Shown here in pieces: positions 17,194-26,704 of a stretch of 64,000 bases of DNA. The stretch spans positions 40,448-104,447 of the forward strand of contig CACZHT010000004.1 of the NCBI GenBank assembly GCA_902781045.1, written 5' to 3'. This stretch comes from an uncultured Bacteroidales bacterium (GTDB lineage Bacteria > Bacteroidota > Bacteroidia > Bacteroidales > Muribaculaceae). The notes under the pieces are model-generated. The model was not told the DNA's origin. It made no database searches and was given only the letters and a program-made list of their open reading frames with translations. The position numbers and the translations under genes are program-made. The stretch's first letter is position 1; each line of letters begins with the position of its first letter.

Positions 17194-17439
17194 ATGCTAA
17201 CACGAACTCTCCGCCTCATCTTCGGCGTTATGATGATTGTCATCTATCTGGGCATGTCCTATCTGCTCATGGTCAATTTCTTCGACTGGAGCGAGACCAC
17301 GACTTGGAACATCGTCCGATATGCCATGGCAACCATATTCGGCCTTTATGGCATCTATCGTGCCTATCGTCAGGTCACCGGCATAGACTATTATCGCAAC
17401 CGCTCGCTCGAAGACAATAAACAAGAAACAAGCAACTAA
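17194..17439 (+). CDS. Small two-span membrane protein
   Basis: 81 residues with two hydrophobic helices (about 7-29 and 43-61) joined by a short NFFDWSETTTWNIV loop. The C-terminus is polar (RAYRQVTGIDYYRN and a charged tail). No named family is recognised. The ATG follows a poly-A leader and a heptamer array, and the gene ends 14 nt before the subtilase, suggesting co-transcription. Confidence 0.75.
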   Translation: MLTRTLRLIFGVMMIVIYLGMSYLLMVNFFDWSETTTWNIVRYAMATIFGLYGIYRAYRQVTGIDYYRNRSLEDNKQETSN

Positions 17440-17453
17440 CAACTGACAGAATC

Positions 17454-19556
17454 ATGACCCGTCTCTCTCTCTTGGCAGTCATCATCATTGTCATGACTGG
17501 GCTGACGTGCGCCAGGGCGCAAGGACGCATGTCGGCCGGAACTCGCCTGGCATTGCAGGGGCAGCATGCTGCTGTGGGCAAGGCTATGTCGCACGATGCT
17601 CGGCAGGTGCGCGCATTCATCGCCATCGACTCGCCTGAGGCCATCGGTCGTCTCCAGGCCATGGGGGTGAGGGTGCACTCGCGATTCGGCGAGCTGATCA
17701 CGGCCACAGTGCCCATGTCGGTTGTGCCGCAAGTGTGCCGCTTGAGCTGTGTGCGGCAGCTGTCGGTGGCGCAGCTCACTCAGGTGTGCAACGACTCGGC
17801 GTTGGCCGATGCCCACGTTGTGCCGTTGGCTGGGGGCGTGGGGTTTGACCATCGCTATGACGGCACCGGCGTGGTGGTCGGTGTCATCGACACGGGCGTG
17901 GACTTTAACCACATCAACCTGTGCGACCCGATGGGGAGGAGCAGGGTGGTTGCGGCCTATCTGCCGCAAGACTCCACGGGCATCGGCTCGGCACCCATCA
18001 TCGATGGCGACACATTGCCGGGCAAGCACTATGACACTCCCCAGCTGATTGCGCAGCTCACCACCGACGATGTGACAGAATCGCACGGCACACACACGAC
18101 CGGCACGGCCGCCGGAAGCTGCGTCAATGGCATGCAGGGAGTGGCCACCGGTTCGCATCTGGTCATCTGCGCGATGCACGACTTGTGGGACACCGACATT
18201 GCCAACTCGCTGCGTTATATATTCGACTATGCCGATCGCCATGGGCTTCCTGCCGTGGTCAACATGAGCTTCGCGTCCAGCGATGGACCTCACGACGGCA
18301 CGTCGGCGCTGTGTCAAGTCTTCGACCAGCTGTCGGGGCCTGGGCGGCTCATCTCGCTCTCGGCACACAATTCTGGCTTCTCGGCACTGCATCTGACCTA
18401 CAACTTCAAGACAGCTACCGACACGTTGAGCACCACACTCGAGCGCTATGGCGGCTCGTTCAACAACGCAGTCTCGTTCTGGTCATCCACAGGACACCGG
18501 CACAGCGTGGCTGTGATGCTCATCGACAAGACTGAGCGGAAGGTGGTCATTGAGACGCCTTTCTTCACCCAGCTGGACGCCGACTCGGTGCTGACGCTCG
18601 ATGCCGATGCCGACAGTGTTTGGAGGCAATATGCCACCGGGAAGCTACAGTTTGCCACAGCAGTCGAGGACGGTGACCGCTCGCACTCTATCCTGGTCAC
18701 TCAAGTCAAACCTCACGACACCAGTCGCTATCGCATGGGGGTGAGGGTGGTGTCCGACTGCGACCCCAAGTTCAATGCTTGGGTGTCGGGAGGGTCGCTC
18801 TTCAAGGCTGTGCTGCCGGGACAGACCGGTGGCACCAGGGCTGGGACCATCAGCGACCTGTGCACTGGCGAGAAACCCATCTCGGTGGGGGCATACATCA
18901 CCAAGCAGACCTATCCGCTGGCATCGGGAGGCACCCACAGTGTGGCGCGTGCCACGCCGATGCACGACATTGCCTACTTCACGGCTTGGGGGCCTGACGC
19001 GCGCGGCAAGGCTCGCCCCGACATCTGCGCCCCGGGCATGGTCACCATCTCGTCGGCCAGCCGCTACGACACCATCTCGAGCATTGTCGGGCCATACAAC
19101 TTGTCGTTCATCCATACGGTCGATGGCGTGGGATATCCCTACGGCGCATGCTACGGCACATCGATGTCGGCACCCGTCATGACCGGCACGCTGGCGCTGT
19201 GGCTGCAGGCCAAGCCCGACCTCTCGCCCGACGAGGTGCGCGACATCCTCGACCACACTGCACGGCGCGACCTGCCGGTCACGCAGGGCGATGCCCGCCA
19301 GTGGGGCAGGGGCAAGCTCGATGCACTGGCTGGAATGCGTTATCTGCTGCGGCGCATCCGACCGATGGATGTCAATGCCGATGGCACGGTCGATGTGGCC
19401 GATGTCAACCTGGTCATCAACATCATGCTGGGCAAGGCCACAGGCGATGAGACGCAGCTGGACGGCGATGTCACAGGAGATGGAATCACCGACGTGGCCG
19501 ATGTCAACGCCATCATCACTGCCATGCTGGGCAAAGCAGTGACGGGCCAACGGTGA
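17454..19556 (+). CDS. Secreted subtilisin-like serine peptidase (S8) with C-terminal dockerin
   Basis: Exported protease of 700 residues. After a signal peptide (to about residue 22) comes a propeptide-like domain. The catalytic triad is complete: Asp in VVGVIDTGVDFNH (about 146), His in ESHGTHTTGTAAG (about 213) and Ser in GTSMSAPVMTGT (about 569). An insertion of about 290 residues lies between His and Ser, probably beta-rich. The tail is a two-repeat dockerin-like domain (DVNADGTVDVADVN ending in MLGK, then DVTGDGITDVADVN ending in MLGK). Activity is inferred from the triad. Confidence 0.92.
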   Translation: MTRLSLLAVIIIVMTGLTCARAQGRMSAGTRLALQGQHAAVGKAMSHDARQVRAFIAIDSPEAIGRLQAMGVRVHSRFGELITATVPMSVVPQVCRLSCVRQLSVAQLTQVCNDSALADAHVVPLAGGVGFDHRYDGTGVVVGVIDTGVDFNHINLCDPMGRSRVVAAYLPQDSTGIGSAPIIDGDTLPGKHYDTPQLIAQLTTDDVTESHGTHTTGTAAGSCVNGMQGVATGSHLVICAMHDLWDTDIANSLRYIFDYADRHGLPAVVNMSFASSDGPHDGTSALCQVFDQLSGPGRLISLSAHNSGFSALHLTYNFKTATDTLSTTLERYGGSFNNAVSFWSSTGHRHSVAVMLIDKTERKVVIETPFFTQLDADSVLTLDADADSVWRQYATGKLQFATAVEDGDRSHSILVTQVKPHDTSRYRMGVRVVSDCDPKFNAWVSGGSLFKAVLPGQTGGTRAGTISDLCTGEKPISVGAYITKQTYPLASGGTHSVARATPMHDIAYFTAWGPDARGKARPDICAPGMVTISSASRYDTISSIVGPYNLSFIHTVDGVGYPYGACYGTSMSAPVMTGTLALWLQAKPDLSPDEVRDILDHTARRDLPVTQGDARQWGRGKLDALAGMRYLLRRIRPMDVNADGTVDVADVNLVINIMLGKATGDETQLDGDVTGDGITDVADVNAIITAMLGKAVTGQR

Positions 19557-19606
19557 ACAAAGGCGGCTGAACCGGCATCTCTCTGAGAACTTTTCTTCAA
19601 TAATCA

Positions 19607-19656
19607 CTAATCATCGAGTTCCTAAAGTTTTAAAGCCTTAGGAACTCGATGATTAG
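19607..19656. terminator. 19-bp perfect inverted repeat between convergent genes
   Basis: The arms CTAATCATCGAGTTCCTAA and TTAGGAACTCGATGATTAG flank a 12-nt loop. It sits midway between the subtilase stop and the stop of the opposing surface-protein gene, so bidirectional termination is likely, although there is no T-run on the plus strand. Confidence 0.75.
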
Positions 19657-19684
19657 TTAGACATCAGTCGTGACCGTGTGTGCT

Positions 19685-21658
19685 TTAGTTCTTGTCTGGA
19701 GCAGTATCGTGTCCCAAGGCACCTGTCGGAATGTCGTTGCCCCGGCCCAGCATGATGTTAATGACCCGGTTGACATCGGCAATGTCGACACGGCCATCAT
19801 TGTTGTAGTCACAAGCTTTGTCGTAGGTCAGTGTCTGTGCGCTCATGGCCAAGCGCAAGCCAATGGGGTCGATGTCATCGTAATAGGCGCTCATAGTCGC
19901 AGGGCAACCACTGCGATTATAGACGCAGCACTCGTCATCGGTTACGCAATAACTAGACCCACCACGCACCACACGCAGTGTGCCGTCCTCGGGTCCAGTC
20001 GGGTTGGTCTGTGGGTCAGATGGATAATCGCCATACCAGTCTTGGCACCACTCCCAGGCATTTCCGCTCATGTCGTAGAGCCCCAGCTCATTGGGCTTGA
20101 GCAGCGCCACATTCCAGGGACCAAACTCTGTCGTTGAGTAGTCGCCTGAGCACCATCCCACCTCTGACGAGACATCACTGCCGCTGAACAGGTAGCCTTT
20201 CGACTTGGCGCCTCCGCGAGCTGCAAACTCCCATTCGGCCTCGGTGGGCATGCGGAACTCAAATCCGGTGATTCGGTTCAGCTCGGCGATAAACTCTTGC
20301 CATTGCTCCCAAGTCTTGCCGGTTTGCGGCCTCTGCCTTGTTGCCGGCAAGGTCTCGCCTCCCATGACGCTGTTCCACAATTGCTGCGTAACTTCGGTCG
20401 TGGCAATGATATAGTCATCAAGTGTGACCTCAAAGCACGGCGGCAACTGCTGGAGCGTCATGGCCACCGAGTCATTGGGGCCTTTGCCCATCGTGAATGT
20501 TCCCCCATCGACATAGACCATGTCAAAGTAGGTGTCGCCGACGGCGAATGTGCCCTTCTCGCCATTGCCCAGCATCTGATTGATGACCGTGTTGACGTTG
20601 GTGATATCAAGACTCTTGCCGTCTGAGACGTTGATGGTGTCATTCGCTTGCTCTATGATGGTACCGTCGCTCGTGGTCAAGCGGATGCCGGTCAGTGCAA
20701 ACTGATAGTTCCCGGCACTCAGCCGCAGCGTGAACAGTGTGCCCTCGTTGCCAATGATTGCTTGTCCCTGAGGACAGTTGAGGGTGATGACGCAGTCGTC
20801 GTTCATCTGGACCTCAAATGCAGGGGCACGTTCCTCATTGATTACTAGCCCTGATGTGCCACCAATACTGATGGGTGAGACTTCGGGGGGAAGCGACAGT
20901 TTGCATTCAATCGCCACAATCGAGTCCAGACGGTTCAGCTCGATGGGTACTTCGACATAGTTTTTCTCACTCTCCACAATGTTTGCTCCCCACAAGCCCA
21001 AGCCACGCAGCGATGACACCTTGTCGGTGAGCGGGTAAGACTTGCTCTGGTCGTGGGTCATCGACACATAGAGATTGACATGCGACTCTGCCGCAATGCA
21101 CGACTCGATTTGGTGCATTTCCAAAGCCGAGATGGGTATGTTCCAATAGATGCTTGAGTGCTTGCCACATATCGAAGGATAGTAGTAAGCCCCCGTCATG
21201 TAAGGCTGGACATTTGTCCCAAGCGAATGGGGGAGTTGAAGCTTTTCTTGCACAAAGGGGCCTGTGACTGTTTTTACACCTTCAGGTATAATAAGCGATG
21301 TCACCGAACCGACAAAGGCATCCTCGTCGATAGAGTAGATGGTGCCGGGAAGCTTGATGTATCTCGCTTTACAGTTCTTAAAGGCCGCTGTGCCGATATA
21401 CTTTACCTCATACTGCACATCATCAATCGTGATGTGAGAGGGAATCTCAATAAAAGAGTCATCAAAAGCCGTATAATTCGACAGTTCTCCATACCAAACA
21501 TCGTTGGTCTCTGGAAGCACCATGGCGGTGTATGGCGAGTCGGTGCTATAGCGAGCACCCAAGCTGTATCTGAGGCCGTTATACCATGCTTCCTCGGCAC
21601 CAGAAACTAGCCCAAGCATCTGCATTAATGACAGTAGCAATAATAATTTGGTTTTCAT
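19685..21658 (-). CDS. Surface protein: LRR-like, cohesin-like, SUMF (FGE-like) and dockerin modules
   Basis: 657 residues from MKTKLLLLLSLMQMLG, a signal peptide. Order of parts: BspA-type leucine-rich segment (about 55-120, FKNCKARYIKLPGTIYSI); an unassigned region; a cohesin-like beta domain (about 225-340, YVEVPIELNRLDSIVAI); a half dockerin (DGKSLDITNVNTVINQMLGN); a sulfatase-modifying-factor domain (VDGGTFTMG to GLRLAMS, with PTEAEWEFAARGG and GNAWEWCQDWYGD); and a last dockerin repeat. Cysteines in SSYC and ECCVYNRSGC lie where FGE enzymes have their catalytic pair, but enzymatic function is uncertain. Probably cell-surface. The same architecture recurs at 61750-64000. Confidence 0.85.
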   Translation of the reverse strand: MKTKLLLLLSLMQMLGLVSGAEEAWYNGLRYSLGARYSTDSPYTAMVLPETNDVWYGELSNYTAFDDSFIEIPSHITIDDVQYEVKYIGTAAFKNCKARYIKLPGTIYSIDEDAFVGSVTSLIIPEGVKTVTGPFVQEKLQLPHSLGTNVQPYMTGAYYYPSICGKHSSIYWNIPISALEMHQIESCIAAESHVNLYVSMTHDQSKSYPLTDKVSSLRGLGLWGANIVESEKNYVEVPIELNRLDSIVAIECKLSLPPEVSPISIGGTSGLVINEERAPAFEVQMNDDCVITLNCPQGQAIIGNEGTLFTLRLSAGNYQFALTGIRLTTSDGTIIEQANDTINVSDGKSLDITNVNTVINQMLGNGEKGTFAVGDTYFDMVYVDGGTFTMGKGPNDSVAMTLQQLPPCFEVTLDDYIIATTEVTQQLWNSVMGGETLPATRQRPQTGKTWEQWQEFIAELNRITGFEFRMPTEAEWEFAARGGAKSKGYLFSGSDVSSEVGWCSGDYSTTEFGPWNVALLKPNELGLYDMSGNAWEWCQDWYGDYPSDPQTNPTGPEDGTLRVVRGGSSYCVTDDECCVYNRSGCPATMSAYYDDIDPIGLRLAMSAQTLTYDKACDYNNDGRVDIADVNRVINIMLGRGNDIPTGALGHDTAPDKN

Positions 21659-21946
21659 AACAAACAATAATTGAGGAGAATACGTTTAAATTAAATTTGA
21701 CAAAAAGGATTGAATGAATCAATCTACCTTCGACGAGCGTAAATGAAATAATACATCATGTTGAAAAAATGTAATTTCTTCAACACTCCATGAGGGTCGA
21801 CCATAAGCGGCCATATACAGTGCCGCGATGTTCATTTGTTCGTGTTGCATAATTGATCTAAAATTGAAGTTAAAAAAACAAAGCTAAAAAAACCTATAAT
21901 GAGGCTTGATTGATGCAGATTAACACTACTAGGTTATTTCATTTTG

Positions 21947-21978
21947 CAAAGATACAGTTGTTTAATGTAATCTGCAAA
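21947..21978 (-). promoter_or_regulatory. Promoter for the LRR/SUMF surface protein
   Basis: On the minus strand: -33 TTTG (21975-21978), a 20-nt spacer, and -7 TATCTTTG (21954-21947), a full consensus match. It implies a 5' leader of about 280 nt, long enough for regulation. I find no recognisable riboswitch in it. Confidence 0.7.
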
Positions 21979-22086
21979 TATTCCTAGTGATATTGTGACA
22001 AAAAAACAAGTTGAGTGTTTTTTTGTGCAAAATTATAAGTCTGTTTTTGTATAATTGATCCAAAGTCTCATGTTTCTAGAGTAGTA

Positions 22087-22452
22087 CTGTTCAGCGATTC
22101 CGCGTTTCCCCTCCCCTTTCCCAAAGGGGAGGGGTCAGGGGTGGGGTTTGGAGGCAATACGCAATGCGCAATGCGCAATGCTCAATGCACAAAGCACAAA
22201 GCACAATGACTGCCTGAAAGCCAGCCCCTCCACTTTGAGCAGGCCGCTGAAAAAGTACAGGCAAACAATTGATTTGCTTCACGATGGTTATATTCAAACC
22301 TAGATTTGAATAAATTAACTGCAAATTTCGTGATATTTCAAATTATATCCAAGAAATATTCGCGTTTTATTCGCGTAATTCGCGGTTTATTACTTTTTCA
22401 GCGGCCTGCTCAAAAGGTGAGGGGAGGGTCACTGGAACCCATCGCCGAACAG
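22087..22452. repeat. Nested inverted-repeat (MITE-like) element, copy 1
   Basis: The outer ends CTGTTCAGCGATTCC and GGAACCCATCGCCGAACAG are inverted repeats. Inside are: a perfect hairpin of CCCCTCCCCTTT with its complement (22108-22134); an 8-unit heptamer array (22154-22209); and an inner module with perfect 24-bp inverted ends (22234-22257 and 22391-22414, core GGCCGCTGAAAAAGTA). The inner module's left 55 bp and right 48 bp are nearly identical to copy 2 at 34665-34880. No transposase gene is present. It fills much of a 980-bp gap with no gene. Confidence 0.8.
22154..22209. repeat. Eight-unit heptamer array inside the element
   Basis: Consecutive 7-mers GCAATAC, GCAATGC (x3), TCAATGC, ACAAAGC (x2), ACAATGA, with no indels. 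It differs in sequence from the leader arrays but keeps the same 7-bp period. No start codon follows it directly on either strand. Confidence 0.8.
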
Positions 22453-22638
22453 ATTCTTATTGCTAAAAGCTAAGAGTTGCCAGGCTGTAAGGATGAGGCA
22501 CGCCGCGAGAACTGGCGAGATAAGAGCGCAGAACACCCGAACGCAGGGTTAGCGTCTTAAGTGCCTGGAACAAACGAAAACAAACGAGGTGGTTCGACTT
22601 GAGTCGTTGCTGGTTTGTTTCGGTTTCAGTATACATAC

Positions 22639-25413
22639 TCACCGATATACCACCTGAATGTCGGTGTCGCAAGGCAGCGTGCCGATGAATTGGCTGAGCT
22701 GGTCGAGTGTGAGCGACTGGAGCGTCAAGCGGACATCAGTGTGCGTGTCACGGCCCATGGCACGGTTCAGCAGCACGTTCATCCAGTAGGCATTGGTGGT
22801 GAGAGCCTCGTCGTGACGACGCAGCATCATCTGCTTGACTTTGTCGAACAGCGCTTGAGAGACTCCGCGCTCCTTGACTAGCGAAATTGCGTCGGTGGCC
22901 AGGCCGACGGCATTGTCCACATCTTGAGGTTTGCAGGCAAATTGATACTGTAACACCCATCGTGGCTCGGTGAGCAGAACCTGGGCTTGGGCACTGACGC
23001 CATAAGTCAGTTGATGCTGCTCGCGCATGACGGCATTCAGCACAATCTCAACAATGTGGCCATAGACTTGTGTCTGCACCAGGCTGGCCGGTGAGGCATC
23101 CATAGCACCCGACAGGGTGACCTGGATCTGGGCGCGGTCGTTGGTGGGTGGGGCGGCAACTGTGGCCACTCGCCGGCCTGGCTGAAGATGCATGGTGTGG
23201 CTGGCACACAATGGCCTGGCTGTGGCATCGACCGGCAGCGAGCCTATGTAGCGACTGGCCAGCACAGCGAGGGTGTCGGCATCAAAGTCGCCGACAAAGA
23301 TGAAGGTGAATTGGTCGGGACGCGCCACATATTGTCGATAGAGCTGCAGCAGCTGGTCGTATCTTGTCTGGTCCAGTTGAGCCTCGGTGAGTGGACGGGC
23401 CGCAGGGTGGGTGCCGTAGTGTGCTCGGGCGATGGCCTCCGACAGTTGAACATCAGGCTTGCCTTGACTCTGCCGTATCTGTGCCCGCAGTCGCGCAAGG
23501 AGTGCTTGATGGGCCGCTGTGTCGGGCTGCACATCGGTGAAATAGAGGTAGATGGCTTGCATGAGCGTCTCCAAGTCGGATGTGGCACAACCGCCTTGCA
23601 GGTCATGATGATTCTCGGCCAGGCTGAACGACACGGCCAGCTGCTTGCCGGCAAGCAGGGTGCGCAGCTCATCTTGGGTGAAGCCCCCCAGCTTGCTGTC
23701 TTCGATGGCGGCCTCTAGCACTTTGAGTTGAGGTGTCAGGGCAGTGTCCATGGCCCATTGCCCACCACTGGCGATGGCATCAAAGAGAATTTCTCCAGCT
23801 TTACGGCTCGATGGCTGCAGGACAACCTTGGCACCGTTGCTCAACACCAGCGTGGTGGTGTGCAGGTTGTCGTCATGCTCGTGGTGGACAATGGCTCCTG
23901 GCCGGGGCTGGTGACTCATCAGGGGGTGTGACACCGTCTCTTGATTGTGCCAGGCATCAATCGGGCTCGTGAGCGTGTGCTCAAACAAAGACTGAATCTG
24001 GTCCTCGGTGGGAAAGGTCTCGTCATCAGGGCCGGCAATCAGCAGGCAGGCATTGTCGGTGCGCACCCATCGGCCAGCCAGCGCATTGACCTGCTGAAGG
24101 GTCAACCGGGCGATGGCGGCCAGCGACAGGTCGACCTCCTGGGTCACTCCGGGAATGTAGCCCCCGCTCAAGTAGTGGTCGATATACTCGTTGACGTAGT
24201 CGGACGACTCGTGCTGGTTGACTTGCAGGGCATATTGCCGCAGGTCGCTCGACACGGCCGCCCGAGCCTGCTCCAACTCACTGTCGGTGAAACCATGCAT
24301 TGCCATGCGCCGTGCCTCGGTGAGCAGCTGACGCAGCGCGTCATGCACTTGGCCAGGCTTGGTCACCGCATTCAGGACAAAGGCTTCCTTTGAGCGAGTG
24401 GTGATGTAGTGCGAGTCGTTGGCTCTGGCCATCTGCATGGGCGAATGGGCCTGGCGGGTGGTACGGTCAAGTCGCTGGTTGAGCATATATAGTGCCAGCA
24501 TCTTCTTCATGCTTTGCTCGAGGTATTGCTCTGTATTTCGCTCACTCTCAGGCAAGTCATCGTGTTTAAAAAAGAGGCTTATCATCGTGGCATCGGCCTC
24601 GGCGTCGGTGCAGAGTGCCGTGCGCAGCCCCGGGCTGTCGGGCACGCTCTGGTCAATGTCGGGCGATGGCTCGGCAGGGGTGGGCATGATACCGAAGATG
24701 CGCTTCACTTTGCGCTCGAGCAGGGTGGCGTCTATATCGCCCACGATGATGAGTGCCTGTCGGTCGGGGCGGTACCAGCGATGATAGAATGTGCGTAGCT
24801 GTGTCGTTGTTGCATTGTTCACCACCTCGGGTAGGCCGATGGGTATGCGATGGGCGTATGCGCTACCGGCCATTAGCACTGGCAGGGCTTTCTCTTGCAG
24901 TCGCAGCTGAATGTTGCTGTTGCTGGTGCGCTCCTCCTGGATGATGGCGCGTTCCTTGTCGATCTGCAGGCTGTCGAGCAGCAAGTTGCACGAGAGGTCA
25001 CGCATGATGTAGAGTACCGAGTCGAGCATCGTTTGCCGCGTGGTGGGCACGTTCTGAATGTAGTACTGTGTGTCGTCATAACTGGTAGTGGCGTTAACAT
25101 CGGTGCCGAACGCCAGACCATTGCGTGTCAAGTAGTCAAAAAGCACTTGGTCTGAATAATTCTTAGTGCCCGTGAACGCCATGTGCTCCAAGAAGTGAGC
25201 CAGTCCCCGCTCGTTCTCCTCCTCCATGACCGAACCCACCTTGTGTACAAGCCAGAAGTGCGCTCTGCCCGGTGGGGTAGCGTTGTGCCGAATGTAATAG
25301 GTAAATCCATTAGGAAGAGTGCCATAATGCAACTCTGGGTCAACAGGCAACTGGTCGGCACGAGCAACAAGGCAAACCAGCACAAGTAATAGAAGCAGAG
25401 ATAAGTTTCGCAT
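22639..25413 (-). CDS. Periplasmic two-domain M16 zinc peptidase (pitrilysin-like)
   Basis: 924 residues with a cleavable signal peptide (MRNLSLLLLLVLVCLVARA). The N-terminal half carries the inverted zinc motif HFLEH (His73, Glu76, His77) in the usual RGLAHFLEHMAF context, and NSNIQLRLQEKALP further on. The C-terminal half (about 500-924) is the inactive partner domain, giving the clamshell of full-length M16 enzymes. It probably degrades peptides in the periplasm. It is 21 nt downstream of the DUF1963 gene at the end of a leftward gene run. The 200 bp past its stop, up to the repeat element, hold no gene. Confidence 0.92.
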   Translation of the reverse strand: MRNLSLLLLLVLVCLVARADQLPVDPELHYGTLPNGFTYYIRHNATPPGRAHFWLVHKVGSVMEEENERGLAHFLEHMAFTGTKNYSDQVLFDYLTRNGLAFGTDVNATTSYDDTQYYIQNVPTTRQTMLDSVLYIMRDLSCNLLLDSLQIDKERAIIQEERTSNSNIQLRLQEKALPVLMAGSAYAHRIPIGLPEVVNNATTTQLRTFYHRWYRPDRQALIIVGDIDATLLERKVKRIFGIMPTPAEPSPDIDQSVPDSPGLRTALCTDAEADATMISLFFKHDDLPESERNTEQYLEQSMKKMLALYMLNQRLDRTTRQAHSPMQMARANDSHYITTRSKEAFVLNAVTKPGQVHDALRQLLTEARRMAMHGFTDSELEQARAAVSSDLRQYALQVNQHESSDYVNEYIDHYLSGGYIPGVTQEVDLSLAAIARLTLQQVNALAGRWVRTDNACLLIAGPDDETFPTEDQIQSLFEHTLTSPIDAWHNQETVSHPLMSHQPRPGAIVHHEHDDNLHTTTLVLSNGAKVVLQPSSRKAGEILFDAIASGGQWAMDTALTPQLKVLEAAIEDSKLGGFTQDELRTLLAGKQLAVSFSLAENHHDLQGGCATSDLETLMQAIYLYFTDVQPDTAAHQALLARLRAQIRQSQGKPDVQLSEAIARAHYGTHPAARPLTEAQLDQTRYDQLLQLYRQYVARPDQFTFIFVGDFDADTLAVLASRYIGSLPVDATARPLCASHTMHLQPGRRVATVAAPPTNDRAQIQVTLSGAMDASPASLVQTQVYGHIVEIVLNAVMREQHQLTYGVSAQAQVLLTEPRWVLQYQFACKPQDVDNAVGLATDAISLVKERGVSQALFDKVKQMMLRRHDEALTTNAYWMNVLLNRAMGRDTHTDVRLTLQSLTLDQLSQFIGTLPCDTDIQVVYR

Positions 25414-25434
25414 TTACTTTAGATATAGGGGATG

Positions 25435-26652
25435 CTAATAGCACTGTAATTCGAAATCCACGCGATCAAAATTACGTTCCATAAGATCTTCGCGACTGAT
25501 GTAGAAGTAGATTATACCACAATCACCAAACATTAACGTTAGGTCAGTCTCTTCAATCGTGAATAATTGAAGCAGCAGCACATTGCTTTCTAAGTCATCA
25601 GAAATGGGATTCTGGATGATACTAGCATATCCCAGCATTGAGCCGTAATCGCCAAAATCGTTAAACCAATCACATGCATCAAAATAATCATCCTCAGAGT
25701 ATTGCCCGTCAAATAAAACGGACAGGTCCTTTTCGTTGGGATCAGGGAGGCACTGATGCAAAGAAAACACAACTCTGCGTTCACTGAGGCGATTCTCTGG
25801 TTTGAGCATATCAGGGTAGGGCTCTCGATGCAGTTGTTCTGCGGGAGTCTCGTTATAGATTACTTTGACCCCATGATGGTCATTCTCCCAATCCATTTTG
25901 CTCAATTCATAGAAGAAATACAGATGGCCCGATTGAGGGAGAAGGTGCTCTCTGTCATGCACTACCAAGTCAGCACAATCAATCTGAAGCAACAAAGACA
26001 ATGGACATCCATCGTCATCTTTAGGCCAAACAAAATCAGCAGGCACATCAGGCGCACCCCCAAACTTGCTGGAGCCAATGGGTATGGGACTTTCACAGAC
26101 TGGCTCTAGTGTCAAGTGAATAGAATCTTTCATGTAATCTTGGAGTTCATCGACCAGTCGCTCTATCTTCTGCTGATGGATTAGGTCGTCTTCAATCATC
26201 TGGTTCTCAGTCTGAACATCAATCAATTTATTATAGGCTTTGCGGTAACGCAATAGCTGCCACAGCACAGCCCCTTTGAGAACAACAAACAATACCAACA
26301 GGCTCCAGAACACGATTGGATTAGCCAACTGATAGGCCACAATCAATATAACCAACGATAATACGGTGCGGAACCGTGCGGTCTTGGGATTAAAGAAGCT
26401 GCCCACAACACCCAACGGCCCATTTGCTTCACGTGCCATGCGCTCCGACTCATCGATTTCGTCTTCATATTTACCACGCAGATGATAGCAGGCACGATAA
26501 CAACCATGAAGGCCCAAAATGAACATTGCCACGTAGATAACGCGCATTTTCATCACATCCTGTCCTGTAGTATTAAGTATCAGGAAAACAGCGATAACCG
26601 ATAATAAAGCACATGCTATTAATCCTAAAATTATTGTCCATTTCTTGCTCAT
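25435..26652 (-). CDS. Membrane-anchored DUF1963 (YwqG-like) protein
   Basis: 405 residues. Two hydrophobic helices near 8-28 and 36-54, then two near 95-115 and 115-135, anchor it. A helical linker (about 135-175) leads to a DUF1963 domain (about 175-405) with SKFGGAPDVPADFVWP, LQIDCADL, GHLYFFYE and FGDCGIIYFYI segments. The function of the family is unknown. The gene is visibly more AT-rich in codon choice than its neighbours, hinting at later acquisition. It sits 52 nt after the LuxR-type gene. Confidence 0.8.
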   Translation of the reverse strand: MSKKWTIILGLIACALLSVIAVFLILNTTGQDVMKMRVIYVAMFILGLHGCYRACYHLRGKYEDEIDESERMAREANGPLGVVGSFFNPKTARFRTVLSLVILIVAYQLANPIVFWSLLVLFVVLKGAVLWQLLRYRKAYNKLIDVQTENQMIEDDLIHQQKIERLVDELQDYMKDSIHLTLEPVCESPIPIGSSKFGGAPDVPADFVWPKDDDGCPLSLLLQIDCADLVVHDREHLLPQSGHLYFFYELSKMDWENDHHGVKVIYNETPAEQLHREPYPDMLKPENRLSERRVVFSLHQCLPDPNEKDLSVLFDGQYSEDDYFDACDWFNDFGDYGSMLGYASIIQNPISDDLESNVLLLQLFTIEETDLTLMFGDCGIIYFYISREDLMERNFDRVDFELQCY

Positions 26653-26704
26653 AATAATAATTCTTTAATCGCTATCAATAGAAAACAGGTGGTCCCACAA
26701 TGCC

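Noticed and set aside
22463..22672. 69-codon minus-strand open frame between the repeat element and the M16 gene
   Set aside because: No start context, no similarity to a known family, and it overlaps the M16 coding end.
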